Positions 1-7,377 of a DNA stretch of 64,000 nucleotides are shown piece by piece. Each line of letters starts with the position of its first letter. The first letter of the stretch is position 1. Both the position numbers and the translations under genes were made by a program. The notes under the pieces were generated by a model. It had not been told where the DNA came from. It saw nothing but the letters and a program-made list of their open reading frames with translations, and ran no database searches. The stretch is from Microbacterium sediminis. GTDB lineage: Bacteria > Actinomycetota > Actinomycetes > Actinomycetales > Microbacteriaceae. The stretch covers positions 1,178,001 through 1,242,000 of the forward strand of contig NZ_CP038256.1 of the NCBI RefSeq assembly GCF_004564075.1, in the 5' to 3' direction.

Positions 1-1107
1 GCGGTGCTGGCCGCCCTTGTCGGCGTCGAGCGCCTCCTCGGCCGTGACGGGCAGCAGGCCCCATTCGGCCGTCCTGGCGGCGATGACCTTCATGGCCGTC
101 TCGTGCACGGTGCGGAAGGTGACGCCCGGCCGAGCCGCGGCGAAGGCCGCGTCGGCCGCCTCGCGCACGGCCTCGTAGACCTTGCGCTGGATCGGGCTGA
201 ACGTGCCGTTCACGGGCAGGGTGCGCGTGATGTCGGCGGTGTAGAGGCTGTCGACCTCCACGCCGGCGTCGATGAGCACGAGGTCGCCGGGGACGACCCG
301 GCCGTCGTTGCGGGTCCAGTGCAGGTAGCAGGCGTGCGGACCGGCGGCGGCGATCGTGTCGTAGCCCTCCCAGTTGCCGTCGCTGCGGGCGCGCTGGTGG
401 AAGACGCCTTCGATGACCCGCTCCCCGCGCGGGTGCTCGATGATGCGCGGCAGCTCGCGGACGATGTCGTCGAAGCCCTTCGCAGTCACGTCGACGGCCA
501 GGCGCATCTGCGCGATCTCGTACTCGTCCTTGGTCAGGCGCAGCTCGGAGACGAAGCGGGTCAGCTCCTCGTCCTCGTCGACGACGAGGTCGCCCTCGCG
601 GGACTCGAACTCGTCGATGTGCGCGGCGGCGAGGCCGAGGTCGGCCGCGACGCCGGCGAGGGCCGGGCGGGGGCCAATCCAGAACTCGCCGATCGTGGCG
701 TCGGAGTAGAACTCCGCGGTGGTGCGGTCGGCACGCTCGCGGAAGTAGAGGGTGACCTCGTGGCCGGCGGCGGTCGGCTCGAAGACGAGCATCGAGTCGG
801 GCTCGGCGTCCGCGGCCCAGCCGGTCAGGTGCGCGAAGGCCGAGTGCGCGCGGAACGGGTAGTCGGTGTCGTTGCTGCGCTGCTTGAGCGACCCGGCGGG
901 GATCACGAGCCGCTTGCCGGGGAACGCCGCCGACACGGCGTCGCGGCGACGGGCGGCGTACGGCGCCTGCTCGCGCGCGGGGCTCGGCACCTCCACGCGC
1001 TCGGCCCAGCCCTCGCTGATCGTGTCGAGGAAGCCCTGGGGGAAGGGCTGCTTCCGGTTGGACACCGGCTCTGCCTGCTGCTGCTCCGTCGCGGTCGAGT
1101 CGCTCAT
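1..1107 (-). CDS. pepP: Xaa-Pro aminopeptidase (M24 family), 3' end outside window
   Basis: Metallo-aminopeptidase that removes an N-terminal residue preceding proline; cytoplasmic. The visible 369 codons hold the N-terminal prolidase domain and the first half of the pita-bread fold. Two aspartates about 11 residues apart, in LIDAGVEVD and ADITRT (near residues 280 and 291), are the first two metal ligands. The remaining His/Glu/Glu ligands lie in the missing C-terminal part, since the gene runs off the left edge. The ATG at 1107 overlaps the stop of the upstream membrane-protein gene (ATGA), so translation is probably coupled. The family is usually about 450-500 residues. The M24 assignment is secure; true substrate specificity is not visible. 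Confidence 0.9.
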   Translation of the reverse strand, partial: MSDSTATEQQQAEPVSNRKQPFPQGFLDTISEGWAERVEVPSPAREQAPYAARRRDAVSAAFPGKRLVIPAGSLKQRSNDTDYPFRAHSAFAHLTGWAADAEPDSMLVFEPTAAGHEVTLYFRERADRTTAEFYSDATIGEFWIGPRPALAGVAADLGLAAAHIDEFESREGDLVVDEDEELTRFVSELRLTKDEYEIAQMRLAVDVTAKGFDDIVRELPRIIEHPRGERVIEGVFHQRARSDGNWEGYDTIAAAGPHACYLHWTRNDGRVVPGDLVLIDAGVEVDSLYTADITRTLPVNGTFSPIQRKVYEAVREAADAAFAAARPGVTFRTVHETAMKVIAARTAEWGLLPVTAEEALDADKGGQHR

Positions 1108-2042
1108 GCCTCCAGTGTCTCACCTGCGGCCGGCGCGTCGCTGCGGCCGCGGGCGCCCCGCGCGAACGCCAGCGCGACGGCGCCGAGGAGCCCGATCGCC
1201 GCGGCGACGAGCACCGGCCAGAGCCCGCCGACGAGCTGGCCCTGCAGGGTGATGAGCGCCGTCTCGAGCATCGCGCCCCACGACCCGAGGTTGACGCGGG
1301 ACGCCACGGCACCCAGCAGCGCCCAGAGGAGCGCCGGCGCCAGCCACAGGATCGCCAGCGCCCCGACCCAGGCGCCCACGCGTCGGCCGCTCCACGCGAG
1401 GATCGCGCCCACGAGGAGCGCGGGCAGCCACTGCCAGGCCCACACGAGGACGGCGGGCGGGTCGAGCGAGAACGGCCCGGTGATGTCGGTCCAGGCGCGG
1501 ATCCAGAACCCGGCCGCCACGGCACCCGCGGCAAGCCCCGCCGCGGCGCCGGGGACCGCGGTGCCGGCCGCGAGGTGCAGCGCGACGACGCCGATCACCG
1601 CCGCGACGGCGCAGAACACGACGATCGCGGTGACGTAGAGCGCGGCGGCCGTGGAGATCGAGCGCACGTCGGCGGCGAAGGTGGGCGAGCCGGTCTGGCG
1701 CATGCCGCCGGCCGTGACGATCGCCGTCTGGACGATCGCGACCGCCTGCACGAGCACGATGCCCCCGGCCGCCGCCCACCGGGTGCGGGGAGCGGACCGC
1801 CCGCGCAGCGCGAGGCCGACCGCGGCGCCCGGCAGCGCCAGCAGGCCGAACAGCGACGGCAGGGCGTACTGGCTGAACGGCAGCAGCGCGAACGGCATGT
1901 CTTCGGGCAGGGTCGGCGCGGCCCAGAGGTTCTGCAGCGGGAGCTGCAGGCCCGCGGCGACCCACGGGAGCAGCCCCGCGAGTGCCGCGATCACGCCGAT
2001 GAGTGCCGCGGACGCCAGCGGCAGGTGCTTCGGGGAGGTCAC
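1104..2042 (-). CDS. Multi-pass membrane protein of unknown function
   Basis: A 312-residue protein rich in Ala, Leu, Gly and Val, with about seven or eight hydrophobic helices, the first at residues 10-30. The last 15 residues are polar. I recognise no catalytic motif. The GTG start at 2042 is preceded, 6 nt upstream, by CACGAT, a weak version of the -10 box seen before other leaderless genes here. The stop overlaps the start of the Xaa-Pro aminopeptidase gene by 4 bp, so the two form an operon. A linked function is possible but not shown. Confidence 0.7.
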   Translation of the reverse strand: MTSPKHLPLASAALIGVIAALAGLLPWVAAGLQLPLQNLWAAPTLPEDMPFALLPFSQYALPSLFGLLALPGAAVGLALRGRSAPRTRWAAAGGIVLVQAVAIVQTAIVTAGGMRQTGSPTFAADVRSISTAAALYVTAIVVFCAVAAVIGVVALHLAAGTAVPGAAAGLAAGAVAAGFWIRAWTDITGPFSLDPPAVLVWAWQWLPALLVGAILAWSGRRVGAWVGALAILWLAPALLWALLGAVASRVNLGSWGAMLETALITLQGQLVGGLWPVLVAAAIGLLGAVALAFARGARGRSDAPAAGETLEA

Positions 2043-2088
2043 CTCGAGATCGTGGCAGCGACGCGTGACAAGCGCCTGTGAGCCGGCG

Positions 2089-3117
2089 TCAGCCGACGGG
2101 CTCGAGCTGGACCACGAGCGGGCGGTGGTCGCTGCCGGCCCCGTCGAGGTTGGTGAGCACGATCGATCCGGTCGCCCGCCAGGCGCTGGAGTGCATGACG
2201 TGATCGATCTGCGCGCCGAGGAGCGACGGCATGCTCGTGGGCCAGGTGCCCACGGCGCCGTTGCCCGTCTCGGCCGCCGCGTCGTCGCAGTAGCCGAGGT
2301 CGTGGCCGTCCATGCCGAAGCGCGCGAGGTGGTCGAGCGTGGCGTTGAAGTCGCCGGCCAGGATCACGCTGTTGCCCGCGGCGCACTGATCCGCGATCCA
2401 CCGCAGATCGTCGGGCCAGCTGTCCATGTAGCCGGCGGTGGGGGAGACCGCGTGCACGGCCACGATGATCGGTCCCTCGCCGTCGACGGGCATGGCCACG
2501 GTGCTGGGCAGCGTGGTGGTGTTGCTCGAGCCGTCGGCCGACGACTCGATCACGGAGTAGTCGCCGAGGTCGGGCGAGATGAGCAGCGTCGTCTCCCAGG
2601 CCTGCGGGGTGGGCGCGTCCTGCTGGTTGTAGCCGACGGTGTGCACCCACATGGGCCGCCCGAGCTCGCGCATCTCCACGGCGATCTGCTCGCCCACGTC
2701 CTGCGACGTCTCGGGCAGGGCGATGATGTCGGCGTCCATGGCGATGGCGGTCTGGGCGACGCGGTAGGCGCCCGCGGCGTTGCCGAGGGTGTTCCACGTC
2801 ATCACCCGCACGCTCGTGTCGGTGGCGGCGGGAAGCGAGTCGTGTCCGTAGCCGCGCAGGCCGAGGGTGACGCCGCCGGCGATCGCGCCGATGACCGCGA
2901 CCATCGCCATCGACAGGGCGAAGCCGCGGATCCGACGCGCCGCCGCGAGCAGCACGAACAGCAGCGCGATCGCGGCGAAGGCCACGACGAGCAGTCCGCG
3001 CATCGCGACCATCTGCGCGATCGGGTACACGTGCTCGACGCGGAAGAACGCCGGGAAGGACAGCACCGCGGTCGCGCACGCGAACAGCAGCGTGATGAGG
3101 ACCCCGAGCAGACGCAC
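2089..3117 (-). CDS. Membrane-anchored endonuclease/exonuclease/phosphatase (EEP) family protein
   Basis: Three N-terminal transmembrane helices (about residues 3-20, 30-52 and 58-80) precede an EEP fold. Family motifs are visible in order: MTWNTLGN (Asn, metal site), ALPETS (Glu, metal site), GDFNATLDH (Asp/Asn, catalytic) and GSDHRPL (Asp-His pair). The enzyme domain is probably outside the membrane. Substrates in this superfamily range from nucleic acids to phospholipids and cannot be told from sequence. A longer in-frame start at 3360 exists, but it would run 116 bp into the divergent PHP gene and adds an unstructured Ala/Pro/Arg peptide. I therefore choose the GTG at 3117, just before the first helix, giving 342 residues. 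Confidence 0.75.
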   Translation of the reverse strand: MRLLGVLITLLFACATAVLSFPAFFRVEHVYPIAQMVAMRGLLVVAFAAIALLFVLLAAARRIRGFALSMAMVAVIGAIAGGVTLGLRGYGHDSLPAATDTSVRVMTWNTLGNAAGAYRVAQTAIAMDADIIALPETSQDVGEQIAVEMRELGRPMWVHTVGYNQQDAPTPQAWETTLLISPDLGDYSVIESSADGSSNTTTLPSTVAMPVDGEGPIIVAVHAVSPTAGYMDSWPDDLRWIADQCAAGNSVILAGDFNATLDHLARFGMDGHDLGYCDDAAAETGNGAVGTWPTSMPSLLGAQIDHVMHSSAWRATGSIVLTNLDGAGSDHRPLVVQLEPVG

Positions 3118-3231
3118 GAGTGCGAGCCTACGATCGGATGCTGGACGATTGGCGGATGCCGGCCGTGCGCCGGATGCGCGTCCGCCGAGCATCCAGGCGG
3201 GCCCCGGGCGGCCGTCCCGCGGCGCCGCCAG

Positions 3232-3237
3232 TACCCT
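3232..3237 (+). promoter_or_regulatory. -10 box TACCCT of the PHP gene (leaderless)
   Basis: TACCCT ends 7 nt before the ATG at 3245, so transcription probably begins at or within a base of the start codon. A GGAGGA also lies directly against the ATG, too close to act as a normal ribosome site. Confidence 0.55.
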
Positions 3238-3244
3238 CGGAGGA

Positions 3245-4102
3245 ATGGGCGATCCTCGCGTTTCCGGTCCCGCCGACCTGCACCTGCACTCCGCGTGCTC
3301 CGACGGCACCGAGGCGCCCTCGCAGGTGATGGTCGCGGCCCACGAGGCCGGCATGCGCACGGTCGCGCTGACGGATCACGACACGACGATCGGCTGGGAC
3401 GAGGCCTCCGACGCCGCCGCGGCGCTCGGCATGACCCTGCTGCCGGGCGCGGAGGTCTCGGCCAAGCATCACGGCCGCAGCGTGCACGTGCTCGCGTACC
3501 TCTTCGACCCCGCGGCCCCGGCGCTCGGCGAGATCATGCAGCGCGTCCGCGACGACCGGATCGGTCGGGCCGAGCGCCTCGTCGGCAACCTCGCGCGCGA
3601 CTACGACATCGCGTGGGAGGACGTGCTGGCGCAGCGCACCGGCGACGCGACCGTGGGCCGGCCGCACATCGCCGACGCGCTCATCGCCAAGGGCATCGTC
3701 GTCAGCCGCGAGGAGGCGTTCGCCGACATGCTCCACCCGGCCAGCCCCTACTACGTCGCGCACTACGCGCCGTCGCCGCTGGCGGCCGTCCGCGCGATCG
3801 CCGAGGCGGGCGGGGTCTCGGTGATCGCCCATCCCGCCGGCCGCGGCATGCTGCCGCGGGGAGTGCTCGAGGAGCTGATCGCCGCCGGCCTGGGCGGGCT
3901 CGAGATCGCGCACCGCGAGAACACCGCCGCCGGCGTGCGCGTGCTGCGCGAGATCGCGGCGGCGCACGACCTCATCGTGACGGGGTCGAGCGATTACCAC
4001 GGCGTGGGCAAGCCCAACCGGATCGGCGAGAACACCACCTCGGTCGAGATGGTGGAGCGGATCATCGCAGCCGGCACCGGCAGCGCGCCGGTGCGGCCGT
4101 GA
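3245..4102 (+). CDS. PHP-domain phosphoesterase
   Basis: Predicted metal-dependent phosphoesterase of the polymerase and histidinol phosphatase (PHP) family, 285 residues, close to the usual single-domain length. Metal-binding motifs appear in order: DLHLHSACSDG near the N-terminus, LTDHDT, GAEVSA, VIAHPAG and the C-terminal GSSDYHG. Some relatives hydrolyse nucleoside 3',5'-bisphosphates or short RNA (RNase AM type), but the substrate here is unknown. The ATG at 3245 is chosen because it is in register with the -10 box and the PHP motif begins within about 12 residues. It is convergent with the DEAD-box helicase gene, with only 13 bp between their stops. Confidence 0.85.
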   Translation: MGDPRVSGPADLHLHSACSDGTEAPSQVMVAAHEAGMRTVALTDHDTTIGWDEASDAAAALGMTLLPGAEVSAKHHGRSVHVLAYLFDPAAPALGEIMQRVRDDRIGRAERLVGNLARDYDIAWEDVLAQRTGDATVGRPHIADALIAKGIVVSREEAFADMLHPASPYYVAHYAPSPLAAVRAIAEAGGVSVIAHPAGRGMLPRGVLEELIAAGLGGLEIAHRENTAAGVRVLREIAAAHDLIVTGSSDYHGVGKPNRIGENTTSVEMVERIIAAGTGSAPVRP

Positions 4103-4115
4103 CGCCGGTGTCGGC

Positions 4116-5540
4116 TCAGGCGCCCTGCGCGGTCTGACCCGAGGAGCGGCGGCGACGACGGCGGCGACGGGCCGCGGCGGGCTTGCCGTCGTGGTGCTCC
4201 TTGCCCGCACCGTCGTGCGTGCCGGCGCCCTCGGACTTCGCCTCGGCGGGGGCGCCCTCGGCGGTGCCCGATCCGCTCGGGCGGCGACGACGGCGAGCGG
4301 TGCCCTCGCCGTCGCGCGGGGCCGACTCGCGGCGCGGGCGCTCGGCCTTGGGCGCCGACGCGATGCGGCCCTTGGTGCCCTCGGGGATGTTCAGGTCGGT
4401 GTACAGGTGCGGGCTCGACGAGTAGGTCTCGGTGGGCTCGGGCTGGCCGAACTCGAGCGCGCGGTTGATGAGGGCCCACTTGTGCAGGTCGTCCCAGTCC
4501 ACGAACGTCACCGCGATGCCCGTCTTGCCGGCGCGGCCGGTGCGGCCCGCGCGGTGCAGGTACGTCTTGTCGTCGTCGGGGATCGTGTGGTTGATCACGT
4601 GCGTGATGTCGTCCACGTCGATGCCGCGCGCGGCGACGTCCGTGGCCACGAGCACGTCGACCTTGCCGGCCTTGAAGGCGGCCATCGAGCGCTCGCGCTG
4701 CTCCTGGCCCATGTCGCCGTGCACGCCGCCGACGTTGAAGCCGCGGTCGTTCAGCTCGTCGACGAGGCGCTGGGCGGCGCGCTTGGTGCGCGTGAAGATG
4801 ACGACCTTGCCCACGCCCTCGGCCTGCAGGATGCGGCCGATGATCTCGTCCTTGTCGAGCGAGTGGGCGCGGTAGACGATGTGCTTGATGTTCGCCTGCG
4901 TCAGGCCCTCGTCCGGATCCGTGGCGCGGATGTGGATGGGGTTCGACATGAAGCGGCGCGCCAGCGTGAGGATCGGGCCCGGCATGGTGGCGCTGAACAG
5001 CTGCGTGTGACGCTTGGGCGGCAGCTTCGTGAAGATCTTCTCGATGTCGGGCAGGAAGCCCAGGTCGAGCATCTTGTCGGCCTCGTCGAGCACGACCTCG
5101 GTCGCGTTCGAGAGGTCGAGCAGGCGCTGGTTCGCGAGATCGATGAGGCGGCCCGGCGTGCCGACGACGATCTGCGCGCCGGCCTTGAGCTGATCGATCT
5201 GCCCCTCGTAGGCCTTGCCGCCGTAGATGGCGACGACGCTCGTGGAGCGGTTGGAGGTGAGCAGGTCCATGTCCTCGTACACCTGCACCGCGAGCTCGCG
5301 GGTGGGCACGACGACGAGCGCCTTCACGCCCGGCTCCGGGTCGAGCCCGAGGCGCTGCACGACGGGGATGCCGAAGCCGAAGGTCTTGCCGGTTCCGGTC
5401 TTGGCCTGGCCGATGACGTCCTGACCGGGCAGCGACAGCGGGATCGTCTGCTCCTGGATCGGGAAGGCGTCGGCGATGCCCTTGGCGGTGAGTGCGTCGA
5501 TGATGTCCTGATCGACACCGAGGTCGGCGAATGCGGTCAC
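4116..5540 (-). CDS. rhlE: DEAD-box ATP-dependent RNA helicase
   Basis: Cytoplasmic RNA helicase, 474 residues. The Q motif is followed by motif I AKTGTGKT (46-53), PTRELA, GTPGR, motif II DEAD (152-155) and motif III SAT (183-185). Domain 2 has VATDVAARGID and HRAGRTGRAG. The last ~80 residues are a low-complexity tail with a run of arginines, typical of RNA-binding tails in actinobacterial RhlE-type helicases. These enzymes remodel RNA in ribosome assembly, mRNA decay or cold adaptation. The match to mycobacterial RhlE is supported by the adjacent ferritin-like and DUF3107 genes. Start is the GTG at 5540. The -10 pattern of other genes is not obvious upstream. Confidence 0.93.
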   Translation of the reverse strand: MTAFADLGVDQDIIDALTAKGIADAFPIQEQTIPLSLPGQDVIGQAKTGTGKTFGFGIPVVQRLGLDPEPGVKALVVVPTRELAVQVYEDMDLLTSNRSTSVVAIYGGKAYEGQIDQLKAGAQIVVGTPGRLIDLANQRLLDLSNATEVVLDEADKMLDLGFLPDIEKIFTKLPPKRHTQLFSATMPGPILTLARRFMSNPIHIRATDPDEGLTQANIKHIVYRAHSLDKDEIIGRILQAEGVGKVVIFTRTKRAAQRLVDELNDRGFNVGGVHGDMGQEQRERSMAAFKAGKVDVLVATDVAARGIDVDDITHVINHTIPDDDKTYLHRAGRTGRAGKTGIAVTFVDWDDLHKWALINRALEFGQPEPTETYSSSPHLYTDLNIPEGTKGRIASAPKAERPRRESAPRDGEGTARRRRRPSGSGTAEGAPAEAKSEGAGTHDGAGKEHHDGKPAAARRRRRRRRSSGQTAQGA

Positions 5541-5710
5541 TGTGAATCAAGCCTGTCCGGCGGCGCGCGCCGCCCGTACGAAGAGTCCACGCCCTTCTCG
5601 ATTCCCAGGCGCGGCGCCCCGCGTCCACCGGCGGGGCCTCCACCAGCCTACGGGATGGTGGTCGGGAACCCGGTGTGCGGCCGCGCCGCGGGATTCGCGA
5701 TGCCGCCGCG

Positions 5711-5716
5711 TACGAT
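5711..5716 (+). promoter_or_regulatory. -10 box TACGAT of the ferritin-like gene (leaderless)
   Basis: TACGAT ends 7 nt before GTG 5724, favouring that codon over the adjacent in-frame GTG at 5727. Confidence 0.5.
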
Positions 5717-5723
5717 CGTCTGC

Positions 5724-6437
5724 GTGGTGAACTGGTTCTGGCGACGGCGCCCGCCCGCGCGCATCCTGAAGCTGCGTGCCCGCGGCGATCTGGGCGACGC
5801 CATGCGGGTGGACTTCGCCGAGCTCGCGCCCGATGTCGCCACGTTCCTGGGCCAGGCGGCCTACCTGCAGCTGGGGTACTTCGAGACGCTGAGCCGGCTC
5901 ATCCGGGCCACGCCGGACCTCGCGGAGAAGGAGGCGCTCTCGCTGGCCGCGGGGCGGGCGCTGCGCAAGCACCGCCAGATCGTCGCGCTCATCGCCGAGC
6001 GCGTGGGCGATCCGACCGAGGTGATGCTGCCGTTCCGCGAGCAGCTCGACGCGTTCCGGCGGGCGACGATCGGTGCCCGCCCGCGCGAGACGATGCTGTC
6101 GGTGCACATCACGGCCGGCATGCTCGACGATTTCTATCTCGCGCTGGCCTCCAGCTACGGCTCCACCGGGCGGCGGGTGTCGGAGATCCTCGGTCAGGCC
6201 GCCGACCGCGAGCAGATCGAGCGCCTGCTGCGGGCGACGATCGACTCCGACGACGAGATGCGCTCGCTCCTGTCGATGTGGGCGCGCCGCCTCGTGGGCG
6301 ACACTCTGCTCGTCGCCCGCGCCGCGCTGACCCCCGCGCGCCTCGGCCTGGACGACGAGAAGAAGGTCGAGCCGGTGTTCACCGCGCTCATGGCCGCCCA
6401 TGCCCGCCGCATGGACGCCCTCGGCCTCGCCGCCTGA
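5724..6437 (+). CDS. Ferritin-like fold-containing protein
   Basis: A soluble, mostly helical protein of 237 residues. After a basic start (VVNWFWRRRP) it has repeated helices with Glu and His residues spaced as in ferritin-like four-helix bundles (FAELAPD, GYFETLSR, KHRQIV, MLDDFYLALASSYG). Actinobacterial relatives are annotated as ferritin-like or MiaE-like proteins, and the mycobacterial counterpart (Rv3210c, recalled from memory) also lies beside rhlE. Whether it binds iron or has oxygenase activity cannot be decided from sequence. It is divergent from rhlE and convergent with the 6692-7208 pair, separated from it by a large palindromic repeat. Confidence 0.75.
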   Translation: MVNWFWRRRPPARILKLRARGDLGDAMRVDFAELAPDVATFLGQAAYLQLGYFETLSRLIRATPDLAEKEALSLAAGRALRKHRQIVALIAERVGDPTEVMLPFREQLDAFRRATIGARPRETMLSVHITAGMLDDFYLALASSYGSTGRRVSEILGQAADREQIERLLRATIDSDDEMRSLLSMWARRLVGDTLLVARAALTPARLGLDDEKKVEPVFTALMAAHARRMDALGLAA

Positions 6438-6501
6438 GGGTCGGGCGGCGTGCCGCCCGTCAGCCCGGGTGGTTGCACTCCTGACGTGCCGTACGCATCA
6501 C

Positions 6502-6653
6502 GGCTCGTCGACCGGAGGCGCGCAGCGCCGGAGCGGAGACGGGCCGAGCGGAGCGCCGCAGGCGCGAAGTCGAGGCCGCAGGCGTCAGTCCCAGCTCTCG
6601 ACTCGCTTCGCTCGCTCGAGCCGTCTCCGCTCGCTTCGCTCGGTCGACGAGCC
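6502..6653. repeat. Inverted pair of the dispersed palindromic repeat
   Basis: One unit in minus orientation (6502-6577, beginning GGCTCGTCGACCGGAGG) is followed by one in plus orientation (6595-6653, ending GGTCGACGAGCC). They can pair to form a very long hairpin between two convergent genes, where it could act as a two-way terminator. A stray unit end (GCCCGGGTGGTT) lies at about 6463. The same family recurs at 42.5, 49.8, 51.0 and 52.1-52.6 kb. Confidence 0.8.
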
Positions 6654-6691
6654 CGGGCGGTTGCGGCGCGTAGGCCGGGGCGCGGCGGGCG

Positions 6692-6982
6692 TCAGGCGAG
6701 GCGGAAGCGGCGCTCGAACTCGCGGTCGCGGCGGGCGCGGGTGAGGCCGAGGAGCACGGTGACGGCCGTCGCGACGACGATCGCCGCGGCGAGCGTGACC
6801 AGCCACAGCCACAGGTTGCCCTCGCCCCAGCCGGCCCACGTGAGCGCGGCGTAGACGGCGGCGGCCGTGAGCGCCGCGACGCCGGGCGTCAGCACCACGC
6901 CGCGTGTGGCCCGATGCGGCAGCGCGTAGTGCAGCGCGATGCCGAGGGCGATCGCCGCGACGAGGGCCAGCAGGATGTACAT
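6692..6982 (-). CDS. Small membrane protein
   Basis: 96 residues with three hydrophobic segments (about 3-20, 30-50 and 57-80) and a basic, arginine-rich C-terminus that is probably cytoplasmic. No recognised domain. Its ATG at 6982 lies 1 bp beyond the stop of the DUF3107 gene, so the two are co-transcribed. Function unknown. Confidence 0.65.
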   Translation of the reverse strand: MYILLALVAAIALGIALHYALPHRATRGVVLTPGVAALTAAAVYAALTWAGWGEGNLWLWLVTLAAAIVVATAVTVLLGLTRARRDREFERRFRLA

Positions 6983-6983
6983 G

Positions 6984-7208
6984 TCAGGCGACGAAGCCGA
7001 CGTGACGCTTCTCTTCGGAGCCGATCTCGACGTACGCGAGGTTCGCGATCGGCACGAGGTAGGTGGTGCCCTTCGCGTCGGCGAGCTCGATGTGCATGGT
7101 GCCCTTCTCGAGCGCCGCCGCGATGGTCTGCTTGACCTCTTCGGCCGGCGCGGACGACTCGAAGCTGAGCTCGCGGCCGGTGTTCGTGATGCCGATGCGG
7201 ATCTCCAC
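6984..7208 (-). CDS. DUF3107 family protein
   Basis: Small soluble protein of 74 residues, the usual size for DUF3107. It begins VEIRIGITNTGREL and ends in a beta-rich segment carrying YVEIGSEEKRHVGF, matching the actinobacterial family whose mycobacterial member lies near Rv3208. Function is unknown. The GTG at 7208 is preferred to an upstream in-frame ATG at 7235 because the family start begins at VEIRIG and an AAAGG ribosome site lies about 8-12 nt upstream. It is the first gene of a two-gene unit and is divergent from adnA. Confidence 0.8.
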   Translation of the reverse strand: MEIRIGITNTGRELSFESSAPAEEVKQTIAAALEKGTMHIELADAKGTTYLVPIANLAYVEIGSEEKRHVGFVA

Positions 7209-7365
7209 GGATGACTGCCTTTCGTCGCGCGCCACGGCCGATGCCGGGCAGATGTCAGCCTATGCGATCGCGTGCGGCGGGCGGCTCGCGCACGCTGACG
7301 GCGAACAGCGCGGCGGCGCCCGCCACGCGCCGTCGCGCGCCGCCGTGAATGTCGGCGGGCGTGGT

Positions 7366-7371
7366 TACGTT
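7366..7371 (+). promoter_or_regulatory. -10 box TACGTT of adnA (leaderless)
   Basis: TACGTT ends 6 nt before GTG 7378, leaving no room for a ribosome-binding leader. The GGAGG between them is only 1 nt from the start, too close to act as a normal site. Confidence 0.5.
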
Positions 7372-7377
7372 GGAGGG

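Noticed and set aside
2039..3079. A 346-codon minus-strand frame overlapping the EEP protein
   Set aside because: Arg-rich composition and no motif; the overlapping frame carries all EEP motifs and membrane helices.
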